Positions 54,605 through 63,269 of a DNA stretch of 64,000 nucleotides are shown in pieces. Source of the stretch: Pseudalkalibacillus hwajinpoensis (GTDB taxonomy: Bacteria > Bacillota > Bacilli > Bacillales > Guptibacillaceae); contig NZ_JADFCM010000008.1 of NCBI RefSeq assembly GCF_015234585.1, forward strand, positions 1,798,001-1,862,000. Direction: 5' to 3'. The position numbers and the translations under genes are program-made. How positions within the stretch are numbered: the first letter of the stretch is position 1; the number at the start of each line of letters is the position of its first letter. A model generated the notes under the pieces. It did not search any database. It was not told the origin of the DNA and saw only the letters and a list, made by a program, of their open reading frames with translations.

Positions 54605-55987
54605 TTAGCTTTTCTGCATTTTTCTACGAACAATTACGCCAGTTGCAGCCATAGTTGCAAGAATGGCTGCAACAATCCATTCGATTGGCATTTGCTGTTC
54701 AGCTGTACCACCCATACCTGTTTTAGGCATATCAGTTGGCATAGCTTCCATAGCGAATTTGTCCGGGAATTGGTTTACGAAAGCACCAGAAAGTCCCTTT
54801 GCCGGCTTATACATATGAGCATAAGCTTCACGAACCGAATCATAAGCTGCATCGTAGTCTTCCGTAGTGTAGCTATCAAACGCAGATATTAATTGATTCA
54901 CATGCATTTGTAACCCTTCAGATAATGGTCCCGCTTCTAATCTACCTTCAGTTGCTGTTTCAAGAAAACTTGAGAAGTCTGCACGATAGTCTTCCAGCGC
55001 TTTTAGTGCTTTTTCTTGAGCAGCTTCATCTTCAGCTCCTGTCGCTTGAACATATTCTACAAAGTTACCGATATGTCCAGACCACATTTCTTTAAATTGA
55101 TTTCCTGCTTCTTCACCATATACAGAAGTTATCGCAGCAGCTAGATCATCCGTATTCTCGCTTAGTGCAGCTGCAGATGCATCAAAGTCTTCTGATCCGT
55201 CGATTCCGTTCTGCATTGTCATCATTGCAAGACCAGCATGTTCAGATAATAAATGACCTAATGTTGCACGAAGATCAGATGCTGGTGTTACGGCTTTTGT
55301 GTTCTCGAACTTGTCTGGGAACTGATCAGTAATGGCACCAGAGAATCCTTTAGCCACCATTTGCATGTGAGCAATCGCTTCACGTTCTTTCTCGTAAGCC
55401 ATCTCATAATCACCTGCTACATAGCTATCAAATGAACCAATCAACTGATTAATGTGAGCTTGAAGTCCTTCAGACAATGTTTCAGCTTGAAGTCGTTCTC
55501 CTGTTGCATTTTCCAAGAAATTAGAGAAATCTTCTTTATAACCATCTAAGCTATCTAAAGCTTTTTGTTTTGCATCTTCATCTTCATTACCTGTTGCTTT
55601 CACATAGTCAACGAAGAAACCGATATGATTGCTCCAAATTTCATTAAATTCAGCTCCTGCTTCTTCACCATAAACGGATGTAATCGCAGCTGTAAGGTCT
55701 TCCGTGTTTTCACTTAAGGCACCAGCAGAAGCTTCAAAATCTGCAGAACCTTCAGCTCCTTTTCTCATTGTTTCTACTGCAAGATAAGCATGCTCACTTA
55801 GTAAATGGCCAAGATCAGCACGAAGATCAGCACCTGGTGTTTCTACTGTAGGCTTGTCCATTTGCTGGTCGTGGTCAGAGGCAAATGCTCCAGCAGTTGG
55901 TATTAAAAGTGAAAAGCTAAGCGGAACAATTAATAGTCCCTTTTTCCAATCGATCACTTTCTTTTTCATATTCTTGTTCGTATTCAT
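54605..55987 (-). CDS. Surface protein with two helical repeats and MPKTG anchor
   Basis: 460 residues. Signal peptide (to about AFASD, residue 38), two tandem homologous units of about 180 residues (each starting with DLRA-x-LGHLLSEHA and containing LTAAITSVYGEEAG or close), then MPKTG, a hydrophobic segment and a basic tail RRKMQKS. The last part is a sortase-type sorting signal with Met in place of Leu. The units look all-helical and acidic. Similar Bacillus proteins are often labelled copper amine oxidase, but no catalytic Tyr/Cu site is visible. ATG at 55985-55987; GGAG is 11 bases upstream. Confidence 0.8.
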   Translation of the reverse strand: MNTNKNMKKKVIDWKKGLLIVPLSFSLLIPTAGAFASDHDQQMDKPTVETPGADLRADLGHLLSEHAYLAVETMRKGAEGSADFEASAGALSENTEDLTAAITSVYGEEAGAEFNEIWSNHIGFFVDYVKATGNEDEDAKQKALDSLDGYKEDFSNFLENATGERLQAETLSEGLQAHINQLIGSFDSYVAGDYEMAYEKEREAIAHMQMVAKGFSGAITDQFPDKFENTKAVTPASDLRATLGHLLSEHAGLAMMTMQNGIDGSEDFDASAAALSENTDDLAAAITSVYGEEAGNQFKEMWSGHIGNFVEYVQATGAEDEAAQEKALKALEDYRADFSSFLETATEGRLEAGPLSEGLQMHVNQLISAFDSYTTEDYDAAYDSVREAYAHMYKPAKGLSGAFVNQFPDKFAMEAMPTDMPKTGMGGTAEQQMPIEWIVAAILATMAATGVIVRRKMQKS

Positions 55988-56094
55988 TTTCAAATCCACT
56001 CCCCTTAATTTTGATTTACACTTAGCTAACGGAGAGAAGATCCATTTGGATCATTCTTTTTTAAAATTCTTCTCTTTTTTTAATTACGAGAGAA

Positions 56095-56137
56095 TAAAAA
56101 GTCAGCAAAACCCACACATACTAAGGTTCTGCTGACT
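56095..56137 (-). terminator. Terminator downstream of the yuiH-like gene
   Basis: A 13-bp stem with one mismatch (56100-56112 with 56125-56137); on the minus strand followed by TTTTTATT. Confidence 0.75.
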
Positions 56138-56250
56138 TTCAAGTTTTAACTATTTTTTATAGATATGATGATATTTAGAATGTGATAATAAACTACCTTT
56201 TCCTCAATCAATTCTATATGTGTTAATCACGCCCGCTTTTTTAAGAAAAA

Positions 56251-56922
56251 TTAATCAAACTCTTTTTTCTCCCATTCATCTTCCGGTAGTCCCAAATCCT
56301 CTCCAGAAAACCTTTCTTCTTTAAATGGATCGGCATGGTTATGAAATCCGTTTTGTTCCCAAAAACCAGGTTTGTCTTCATTGATAAATTCTATACCTCT
56401 GATCCATTTAATACTTTTCCAGAAGTAAAGATGCGGTACAACTAACCTGAGAGGCCATCCGTGTTTTGCCGTTAATTTCTCTCCATCAACTGAGTGGGCA
56501 AGAATAACATCATCTCTCATTAAGTCAGTGAGGTGAATATTCGTTGTATAGTTATGGTCACCATGTAGCATAACATGGTTCGTTTTCGGTACTATCCCAT
56601 ATGCGTTCATAAAATCCTTAATCAAAACCCCTTCAAAAGTATTATCAAACCTAGACCACCTTGTGACACAGTGAATATCACACTTTACTTTCTTCTGTGG
56701 TAAGGCAAGTATGTCGCTATAGGAAATGATCACTTCCTTATCAATTTCTCCAAATACACTTAGGTTCCATGTCGACATCTCATACACAGGTACATCACCT
56801 TCATGTAGAATAGGGAACCTTTCTGTAAGTACTTGCCCCGGTGGCAGACGATCACCATACATTTCACTTGCATCTGGAACTTTCATTTTGCGAATACGGT
56901 CAGCTTTTTTCAAATCCTTCAC
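56251..56922 (-). CDS. yuiH: Molybdopterin-dependent oxidoreductase, YuiH/sulfite-oxidase fold
   Basis: 223 residues, oxidoreductase molybdopterin-binding domain. The molybdenum-ligating Cys is Cys85 in DIHCVTRWSRFD; HGWPLRLVVPHLYFWKS near residue 155 is the second family motif. No signal peptide, so cytoplasmic, unlike MsrP. Close to B. subtilis YuiH, with about 20 extra N-terminal residues. GTG start, weak ribosome binding site. It is preceded by a full SAM riboswitch, pointing to a role in methionine or sulfur metabolism. Confidence 0.85.
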   Translation of the reverse strand: MKDLKKADRIRKMKVPDASEMYGDRLPPGQVLTERFPILHEGDVPVYEMSTWNLSVFGEIDKEVIISYSDILALPQKKVKCDIHCVTRWSRFDNTFEGVLIKDFMNAYGIVPKTNHVMLHGDHNYTTNIHLTDLMRDDVILAHSVDGEKLTAKHGWPLRLVVPHLYFWKSIKWIRGIEFINEDKPGFWEQNGFHNHADPFKEERFSGEDLGLPEDEWEKKEFD

Positions 56923-56950
56923 AACCCGTCTCTCATTTATTGAATCGTCT

Positions 56951-56982
56951 AAAAAACTCTTCCTAACTAATAAGGAAGAGTT
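56951..56982 (-). terminator. S-box terminator before yuiH
   Basis: A 10-bp stem (56955-56964 with 56973-56982) followed on the minus strand by TTTTTT. Its 5' arm region (ATAAGGAAGAG on plus at 56970-56980) can instead pair over 11 bases with the P1 3' strand region at 56993-57003, giving a clear antiterminator. Confidence 0.9.
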
Positions 56983-56997
56983 CGCTTCAGAGCTCTT

Positions 56998-57094
56998 CCT
57001 TATCTCTCAGAGCATAGACTCTGCTGGATTTGGCACCTTGTCTATCAGGTTGCCGGGCATCAAAGGGCCAGTCCCTCCGCCTCTCTCAATAAGG
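56998..57094 (-). ncRNA. SAM-I riboswitch (S box)
   Basis: On the minus strand: TTGAGAGAGGCGGAGGGACT, GGCCCTTTGATGCCCGGCAACC, AAGGTGCCAAATCCAGCAGA and GAGAGATAAGG, the S-box core in order. P1 pairs 57089-57094 with 56998-57003. SAM binding should stabilise P1, release the terminator and switch off the yuiH-like gene. Confidence 0.95.
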
Positions 57095-57119
57095 AAATTA
57101 AAAAATGTAATTTTGATTC

Positions 57120-57148
57120 ATTCTATCGGTCTATTTAGTATTTTGCAA
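57120..57148 (-). promoter_or_regulatory. Sigma-A promoter of the SAM riboswitch transcript
   Basis: TTGCAA (57143-57148) and TAGAAT (57120-57125) with a 17-base spacer on the minus strand, start near 57113, about 20 bases before the aptamer. Confidence 0.65.
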
Positions 57149-57156
57149 TTATTGTT

Positions 57157-57621
57157 TTAAACGAGGTTTTTCTTCATTTCAACAAATTGAAATTCTCGCC
57201 CATTGGTTTGTTGCATAAACAGATGAGTGATTTGAAATCCAGCCCTTTGATACACTTTTATGGCTCGTTTATTAAATTCAGCTACTGCCATTCCAAAAGA
57301 AGTTGGACGATACAATTCAACTGCTTTTTGAAGGCCAGCCTCCAAAAAAGAAAAGCCTTCTCCTTTTCCAACATTATCGGGACACATTCCTAGACCAATT
57401 TCTATATGGTTGTCTTCATGCTCATGAAAACTAAAAAAACCAATAAGATGATCCCTTTGGTAGACGCTCCAATAATTTTCATTGCTGGCTGCATCTTCCC
57501 GGAACTCTTTCAGATCTTCAAGATCCTCGTCCATATTATAAAATGAGTATACCCCATCATAGTTCCACGAGATAATTCGCTCGACTTCTTCTTGACTTAT
57601 TAACTTAAATTGATATACCAA
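57157..57621 (-). CDS. GNAT family N-acetyltransferase
   Basis: 154 residues, GNAT fold; the acetyl-CoA site is in GLGMCPDNVGKGEGFSFL (residues 78-95) and the C-terminal NKRAIKVYQRAGFQ motif is intact. TTG start (57619-57621) with GAGGG six bases upstream. Single gene; substrate unknown. Confidence 0.85.
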   Translation of the reverse strand: MVYQFKLISQEEVERIISWNYDGVYSFYNMDEDLEDLKEFREDAASNENYWSVYQRDHLIGFFSFHEHEDNHIEIGLGMCPDNVGKGEGFSFLEAGLQKAVELYRPTSFGMAVAEFNKRAIKVYQRAGFQITHLFMQQTNGREFQFVEMKKNLV

Positions 57622-57652
57622 TACTCTCCCTCATTTCTGTGTGATTGAAAAG

Positions 57653-57684
57653 GAAAAGCCCCATGCTGGGAAATGCATGGGGCT
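57653..57684 (-). terminator. Terminator between the two GNAT genes
   Basis: A 10-bp GC-rich stem (57657-57666 with 57675-57684), then TTTTCCTTTT on the minus strand. Confidence 0.8.
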
Positions 57685-57817
57685 CACACTTTATATTTTA
57701 AGGGGGGCAGGAACCGGGGAAGTCCCTGCAAAAATAGTGTAGCAAGTTCCAAGGGCATGATGATTGATTATGAGTTGTTTTTCACATTCTTTTAATAAAT
57801 GAAAAGAAGCTGGACAA

Positions 57818-58249
57818 CTATTTATAAACCATGATCGTTTGAAGTTCTCGAAATCCAATGTCTTTATAAATGTATTTCGCGAAGTTAGAGGAATACACAT
57901 TCAAACGAATTTCCTCATACCCCTGTTCTTTGAAGTTTTCAATACTCGCTTGAACGAGCTGCTTAGAATACCCTTTCCCACGAAACTTTGGAAAAACAAA
58001 TACATCATAAATGAACCCATGCTTGCTTTCTGTAAAATAATCCGTGTTTTCTCCAAGTAATACCCAGCCAGCAATTTCCCCTTCGTCGCGATAAATGAGG
58101 TGGTAACCACCTCGATCAAGAATGGATGATACAATTTCAAGTGCTTTCTCTTCTTTTACGATACCAGGATTTGTCGTTCCTTCATTAACAGATTGAATGG
58201 AATTCGACAAAATAAAATCTCTTTCTTCTATCGTCGCTCGTTCGATCAC
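57818..58249 (-). CDS. GNAT family N-acetyltransferase
   Basis: 143 residues. GNAT core with DVFVFPKFRGKGYSKQL (acetyl-CoA loop) and a final beta-bulge NFAKYIYKDIGF. I set the start at the GTG (58247-58249) of VIERATIEERDF because GGAGGG lies eight bases upstream; the in-frame ATGs further out are part of that site. Substrate unknown. Confidence 0.85.
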   Translation of the reverse strand: MIERATIEERDFILSNSIQSVNEGTTNPGIVKEEKALEIVSSILDRGGYHLIYRDEGEIAGWVLLGENTDYFTESKHGFIYDVFVFPKFRGKGYSKQLVQASIENFKEQGYEEIRLNVYSSNFAKYIYKDIGFRELQTIMVYK

Positions 58250-58346
58250 ATAGTTTCCCTCCATCATCAAAATCATTCATTACTCGTTTATTCTTGATGC
58301 AAGAACCTTATTCCTCCCATAAGTAAGATGCATATTCTTACCAAAT

Positions 58347-58910
58347 TTATTTTTTTGTTAAAGCATAGACGCATGTATCAGTTAGTTTACTGCCATCAAT
58401 TGAGACATGGTCGTTTCGTAAAATAGCCTCAAGTTGAAACGATTGTTTCTCGGCAATTCGCCGACTTCGCCAATTTGTCGCATTGCAACGAATTTCTAGC
58501 CTTCTAGCGTTAAGCTCTGAAAAGGCGTAATCTACAATGCCTTGGACCGCTTCAGACATATAGCCTTGACCAGCGTATCTAGAATCAATCCAATAACCGA
58601 TTTCAAATTTACGAACGTTCCAATCTATTCGATGTAACCCTGAGGAACCGATAAAATCACCCGTCTGTTTATGGAAGAGTAATAGTCGAAGATCCTCCCG
58701 CTTTAAAAACGCTACGTGAGATTCGCGGATATTCGCTTCAACATCTTCTTCCGTTTGATCTATATGTGCGAAAGGCATCCAGGGTTTAAGCTCTTCTAAC
58801 GAGGCATCAATTGATTGATGAACCGAAACACCATCCCCAGGTAGTGGAGAACGTATATGTAAACGGTCAGTGCTAAATTTATTTGGTATATCAAGTAAAA
58901 TGGGTTCCAT
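58347..58910 (-). CDS. GNAT acetyltransferase, RimJ/RimL type
   Basis: 187 residues. Motifs IGYWIDSRYAGQGYMSEAV and RRLEIRCNATNWRSRRIAEK define the ribosomal-protein-alanine/serine N-acetyltransferase (RimL) branch (Acetyltransf_3). Likely acetylates an N-terminus or a small amine. ATG with GGAGGAAT upstream. Stands alone between two gaps. Confidence 0.88.
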   Translation of the reverse strand: MEPILLDIPNKFSTDRLHIRSPLPGDGVSVHQSIDASLEELKPWMPFAHIDQTEEDVEANIRESHVAFLKREDLRLLLFHKQTGDFIGSSGLHRIDWNVRKFEIGYWIDSRYAGQGYMSEAVQGIVDYAFSELNARRLEIRCNATNWRSRRIAEKQSFQLEAILRNDHVSIDGSKLTDTCVYALTKK

Positions 58911-58975
58911 GGAACTATTCCTCCAACAACACTAAAAGATGTCAGAATTATATCATTAATGAGAAACCTGTCAAG

Positions 58976-59119
58976 TTATTGCTCTTTTCCGGCCAATGTC
59001 CCGCTACCATCTAATTGAAATCGAGAGACGAATTGACGGATCACTTCACGAGGATATGGTTTTCGATATTCCGCATAATATTCATTCGCACCTTTGAACA
59101 AGCCTTTATACATTTTCAT
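58976..59119 (-). pseudogene. Truncated class I methyltransferase, N-terminal fragment
   Basis: 47 codons, AGGAGG before the ATG (59117-59119). The product begins MKMYKGLFKGANEYYAEYRK and continues PYPREVIRQF, which is the typical opening of SAM-dependent methyltransferases of the YcgJ-like type (xYYxxYRPxYP), reaching LDGSGTL where the LDLGCGTG SAM loop should follow, but ends AGKEQ-stop. So the SAM site and the remainder (about 200 residues) are missing. Confidence 0.6.
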
Positions 59120-59163
59120 TCCTCCTATATACTTGAGAAAATAGTTTTGAAAGGTGAGATCTA

Positions 59164-59787
59164 TTGGATATTACAATTATACTATCATTCCTTCTTGCTG
59201 CTGTTCTTCTAACCGTCATGCCAGGACCTGACAATTTATTTGTTCTTGCTCAAAGCATCACACAGAACAAACAGGCTGGTATCGCCACTTCTCTTGGCCT
59301 CTGTTCAGGACTACTTGTTCATATTTCTGCTGCTACCTTAGGAATTTCTGCCCTCCTTTATCAATCCACTCTCGCCTTTTCGATTGTTAAGTTTAGCGGG
59401 GCAGCTTACTTACTTTTCATGGCATATGAAGCTTTTAAAGATAGCGGATCCGCAGCTAAACCCCTAAGTCAACCTAGCAGACCTTATTTTTCTTTATATC
59501 GAAAAGGGATTGTTATGAATATTTTAAATCCAAAAGTCTCTTTATTCTTTCTCGCCCTTCTTCCACCTTTTGTAAACCAGCAGGCGAATTCACCCGCTCT
59601 TCAAATGTTAATTTTAGGAGGGGTTTTCATTCTACAAGCCTTTCTTATCTTTAGTGCAATAAGCTTTTTTGCAGGAAAAATCGCATTCTATGTCGTAGAA
59701 AATCATGCTCTAGCTAGAAAATTCAATCTTGCAAAAGCTTTATTGCTTGCTTTAATTGGTCTTCAAATAGCCTTTAGCGATCAATAA
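59164..59787 (+). CDS. LysE/RhtB family amino-acid exporter
   Basis: 207 residues, six membrane segments, with the family N-terminal motif VMPGPDNLFVLAQS (residues 18-31) and NPKVSLFFLALLP near 120. Exports amino acids or their analogues. TTG start (59164-59166) with AAAGGTGAG five to six bases upstream. Oriented against its neighbours and followed by a shared terminator. Confidence 0.9.
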   Translation: MDITIILSFLLAAVLLTVMPGPDNLFVLAQSITQNKQAGIATSLGLCSGLLVHISAATLGISALLYQSTLAFSIVKFSGAAYLLFMAYEAFKDSGSAAKPLSQPSRPYFSLYRKGIVMNILNPKVSLFFLALLPPFVNQQANSPALQMLILGGVFILQAFLIFSAISFFAGKIAFYVVENHALARKFNLAKALLLALIGLQIAFSDQ

Positions 59788-59826
59788 AAAAGCAGCGCTT
59801 CTCATTAGAAGGCGCTGCTTTTTTAT
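59786..59826. terminator. Bidirectional terminator
   Basis: AAAAAGCAGCGC-TTCT pairs with AGAAGGCGCTGCTTTTT with one bulged base; A-run left, T-run right. Between convergent LysE and bdhA genes. Confidence 0.85.
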
Positions 59827-59846
59827 TTTTTTAGTAAAATCTAAAT

Positions 59847-60623
59847 TTACTGAGCTGTATAGCCACCATCAATTAGAAGGGCTTGCCCTGTAATGCTCTT
59901 CGCTGCATCACTTGCGATAAACATTGAGTAATCAGCTATCTCTTTCACTTCAAGAAGTCTTCTTTGTGGTACAAGTGGATAGATTACTTCTTCTAGTACC
60001 TTTTCTAGCTCTACTCCGCGTTCTTTCGCTAGATCTTCCATCTGTCCTCTTACGAGTGGTGTATCAACATATCCTGGTGCCATGGCATTTACTGTGATAC
60101 CGTGTTCCGCACCTTCAAGAGCAGAAACTTTTGTAAGGCCGATGACCCCATGCTTGGCACTATTGTAAGCCGCTTTCCCTGCGAAACCGATGACACCATT
60201 GATAGATGCCATGTTAATAATTCGCCCAAATCCTTGTTTCTTCATGATTGGAAATACATGCTTTGTTGCTATGAAAGGAGCTGTAAGCATAATATCCTGC
60301 ATCATACGAAACTTCTCAGTTGGGAAGTTTTCTAATGCAGATACGTGCTGAAGTCCCGCATTATTTATTAACACGTCTAAGCGACCGTATTCTTCTATAG
60401 TACGGTCAATTGCTTGTTTAATTTCATCTTCATTTGTCACGTCTGCTTTAATACCAATAGCGTTATAACCTTTATCTCTTAGTTTCTGAGCAGCTTCTTC
60501 TGTTCCTTCTTCATTTATGTCAGATAGAACAACTTTTGCTCCATTCTCTGCGAACGTTTCACCAATTTCAAAACCAATACCTCTAGCTGCGCCTGTAATA
60601 AATACAGTCTTGTTGTTAACCAT
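59847..60623 (-). CDS. bdhA: 3-hydroxybutyrate dehydrogenase
   Basis: 258 residues, classical short-chain dehydrogenase: NAD site TGAARGIGFEIG, NNAG, and catalytic Ser-Tyr-Lys with YNSAKHG. The sequence after the active site (APGYVDTPLVRGQM and LVPQRRLLEVKEIA) is that of bacterial 3-hydroxybutyrate dehydrogenases. Oxidises 3-hydroxybutyrate to acetoacetate, the substrate of ScoAB encoded at 37 kb. ATG with AGGAGG upstream. Confidence 0.9.
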   Translation of the reverse strand: MVNNKTVFITGAARGIGFEIGETFAENGAKVVLSDINEEGTEEAAQKLRDKGYNAIGIKADVTNEDEIKQAIDRTIEEYGRLDVLINNAGLQHVSALENFPTEKFRMMQDIMLTAPFIATKHVFPIMKKQGFGRIINMASINGVIGFAGKAAYNSAKHGVIGLTKVSALEGAEHGITVNAMAPGYVDTPLVRGQMEDLAKERGVELEKVLEEVIYPLVPQRRLLEVKEIADYSMFIASDAAKSITGQALLIDGGYTAQ

Positions 60624-60780
60624 GAATATTTCCTCCTATTGTCAATCCTTAATTAAAATTATACTGTCACCTCTCTCTATTCCCGCTCTAACTTTTAATA
60701 AACTAATCATTTTCGATTTATTTTCATAGCTCCCACTTCAAGTCATTTCATTAAGGATTTGTTAGCCTATATTTAGATGT

Positions 60781-60804
60781 ATTGATTTCTGGTTTATTCG
60801 AATG
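60781..60804 (-). repeat. Intergenic repeat, copy D (degenerate)
   Basis: On the minus strand CATTCGAATAAACCAGAAATCA resembles the core CACTCGAATGAGCCAAAAATCG. Several substitutions; weak on its own. Confidence 0.25.
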
Positions 60805-60845
60805 AAAGCTTAATTTCAATCGCCCCATCAACATTTTGCTCAACA

Positions 60846-60879
60846 AAAAACTAACCCGGTGCGTTACTGCTCCAGGTTA
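60846..60879 (-). terminator. Terminator overlapping the FUSC gene stop
   Basis: On the minus strand TAACC and GGTTA pair (with two further pairs after a mismatch) across a loop that contains the TAA stop (60864-60866), followed by TTTTTT. Confidence 0.65.
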
Positions 60880-63101
60880 CGATTCATATTAAAATGATCA
60901 GATGCTTCTTTATTCTTTATTGAGCCAAGTTCCTTCCCTAATATCAAAAGTGACTGGTTAATTCTCCATATATAATAGAGGTCATTTACAAACTTTTTCA
61001 AATTTACATCTTCATATTTAACTTTTTCTGAAAGACCTTCAATATGCTCTCTTTCTTTATTTAAACTATACATCGTTAACCCTGTTTCACCTTTTAATAG
61101 TTTAAGTAATGTATGGACATTATGTTTAATCACTTCATTAACCTCGAAAAGTGTGTTCTCTGATCCTTCTATGATAGTTGAACGGTTATTTCGATTTGTC
61201 GAAGCCAATAGATGTTTAGCAAAATAATTGATCGCTGTTAGTACAGTTAACCAGCGTTCAATCCCTGATCGGGCAAGAATAGCAGGTCGATTACGAAGCG
61301 GTCTCGCATCTTCAACGATTTTTCGCATTTGTTCATCAATACCAAACGCCTGATTTGTAAAATTAAAATTCTTTTCAGTATGTGAAAAGGATTCAAGATA
61401 ATCCGACACATACTCATTTAATTTATTAAGAAAATCTTCCGCAGTATCTGCAACCTTTTCACGTGTAGTTTTAGGATAGATCACTGCTGCTGCTAGAAAA
61501 CCAATGAATGCTCCTGCTAACGTATCAAACACGCGAGCTATTAGAATCTGTTCTGTAATCCCACCTAGGATAAAATCGTACATAATTGCGATTAGCATTG
61601 TCATCCAAAACATCATCATCGCATACGAAATGGAGAGCAAATAAAATGCCATAAAGATACAGCAAAATAATGCAATTAACTCTAAGACAAGCCTTCCTTC
61701 AAGAAGATGCGCCAGGCCAAAACCTGCAACCGCGCCGAAAATAGTTCCCAGTGACCGTTGAAAAGCTTTTTGTAACGTCATTCCAACGGTATCCGTTCCT
61801 AAAAGTACTACAAATGCAGAGAGGAGAACCCAGTACTGGTGAGTAGGTGAAAGAAAATAACCTAAGAAAATAGCCACTGCGCCTGCTACGATAGCTTGGA
61901 GCGCCTTCTTTGTGGCTGCTCTTGGTTGATTTGATTTTTCACTTTCTTGAACATTTTCTTTCTTTATTTCTTCTGGATCGTCTAATCGAACTTGTTCTTC
62001 AATATTTGCCATCCGTCTAGCTCCGAGTTCGTTTGAACTTTCAATAAGATGATTGGCAATCGACTCTATTCTCCTAATTAACCATAACCAATCTTTATTT
62101 TGATGATTAGATATTCGTAATTCGATCAGCTGATTTTTTAATTCTTCAATAACGGTCTGTGTTTGCTTTAAGTTTCCAACGATATCGTGGCTTCGTAACA
62201 CCTCAGCGTCTCTAATGGATTCAACAACTTTATATAGCAATTTTCTTACTTCATTATGTTCAAGCGCATGAAGTTCTTTCATCCTTTTAACTGCGGGATA
62301 AAGTGTTTCAATTAACATCTCAGCATCAAAGACGTACATTCTAAGTTGCTCAGCGTCTATACCACTCCAGACTTCTCCTGGATCAGTTGTTGTTAATTGG
62401 CTTGAAATAACCTGTGCATACTCATTAAGCTTTCTTACATCTCGCTTTAATAACAAGGCTCTATAGCGATTCGGAGTCGGATCTGAAATGGCATCAAGTA
62501 CGAGATCTAGCGTAAGATTTGTTTGAATATGAAACGACTTCATACTTCGACTGAGCTGTCTTTTAGGACGATTTCTAAACAGAATAAAGTGATATAGATA
62601 CGAGTATGCTCCTCCGACAACAATTCCGAGGATAAAACCGAGCAAATCGGATGGTTGAAGTTTCAATAAGGTTGAAAAATAGATTGATAAAAAAGCAATC
62701 ATAAATAGTCCAAAATATCGAAAACCATAATGTTGTAAGTAGTAAGCAAAAAAGATCACAAGTAAAAACAAACCATCCGTAACAAATGGAATAGAGCTAA
62801 GCAATGTTCGAAGTGTTAGCCAAATAATACTTGAAATTACTAACAAAAGGGCAGTGATTTTTTTCTTTTTATCTGTGTCATCATTCACAAGCAATAATGA
62901 TAAAAGACTTACCACCCCAGCAAGAATAGCTGGGGTAAATGATATCCCAAGTATTGTAGTCAACCACAGCATTGTCATGACGGAAGAAAAAACGCTAATC
63001 GTTATTCTTGCTGCTTGATGTAACCTAGTCCTGCCGGGGTCTGTAGCAGCCAAACGAGACCACCAGCTTTGTATGATTGATTTCTCGTTTTTAGTCCACA
63101 T
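60864..63101 (-). CDS. FUSC-family membrane protein (YccS/aromatic exporter-like)
   Basis: 745 residues with two similar membrane blocks (about 25-170 and 400-545), each followed by a long cytoplasmic helical region. This is the FUSC arrangement known from fusaric acid resistance and p-hydroxybenzoate efflux proteins. No partner membrane-fusion protein is encoded nearby, as usual in Bacillota. Start ATG lacks a good ribosome binding site. Substrate not known. Confidence 0.82.
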   Translation of the reverse strand: MWTKNEKSIIQSWWSRLAATDPGRTRLHQAARITISVFSSVMTMLWLTTILGISFTPAILAGVVSLLSLLLVNDDTDKKKKITALLLVISSIIWLTLRTLLSSIPFVTDGLFLLVIFFAYYLQHYGFRYFGLFMIAFLSIYFSTLLKLQPSDLLGFILGIVVGGAYSYLYHFILFRNRPKRQLSRSMKSFHIQTNLTLDLVLDAISDPTPNRYRALLLKRDVRKLNEYAQVISSQLTTTDPGEVWSGIDAEQLRMYVFDAEMLIETLYPAVKRMKELHALEHNEVRKLLYKVVESIRDAEVLRSHDIVGNLKQTQTVIEELKNQLIELRISNHQNKDWLWLIRRIESIANHLIESSNELGARRMANIEEQVRLDDPEEIKKENVQESEKSNQPRAATKKALQAIVAGAVAIFLGYFLSPTHQYWVLLSAFVVLLGTDTVGMTLQKAFQRSLGTIFGAVAGFGLAHLLEGRLVLELIALFCCIFMAFYLLSISYAMMMFWMTMLIAIMYDFILGGITEQILIARVFDTLAGAFIGFLAAAVIYPKTTREKVADTAEDFLNKLNEYVSDYLESFSHTEKNFNFTNQAFGIDEQMRKIVEDARPLRNRPAILARSGIERWLTVLTAINYFAKHLLASTNRNNRSTIIEGSENTLFEVNEVIKHNVHTLLKLLKGETGLTMYSLNKEREHIEGLSEKVKYEDVNLKKFVNDLYYIWRINQSLLILGKELGSIKNKEASDHFNMNRNLEQ

Positions 63102-63232
63102 ACATTAATAATAGCGAAATTTGATTCATTCTGCCAACATTGCGTATTCCATCTCTGCTTTTATTTGATCGGAAGTTAATGTTAGACCGCTCATATTGCT
63201 TATCTTCTTTTCCTCGGTATCTAGCTCTATTT

Positions 63233-63266
63233 AAAAAACCTTTGGAGAATTTTCTCCAAAGGTTTT
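63233..63266. terminator. Terminator of the BCCT gene
   Basis: A perfect 15-bp stem (63235-63249 with 63252-63266), 2-base loop, with T-run on the minus strand (plus-strand A 63233-63238) and TTTTATTT on the plus strand. Confidence 0.85.
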
Positions 63267-63269
63267 ATT

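Noticed and set aside
54605..55987. Label copper amine oxidase for the MPKTG protein
   Set aside because: No topaquinone Tyr motif or His ligands can be seen; the sequence is two helical repeats.
57691..57900. 69-residue minus-strand frame downstream of a GNAT gene
   Set aside because: It overlaps the 3' end of the GNAT gene in another frame and has no ribosome binding site.
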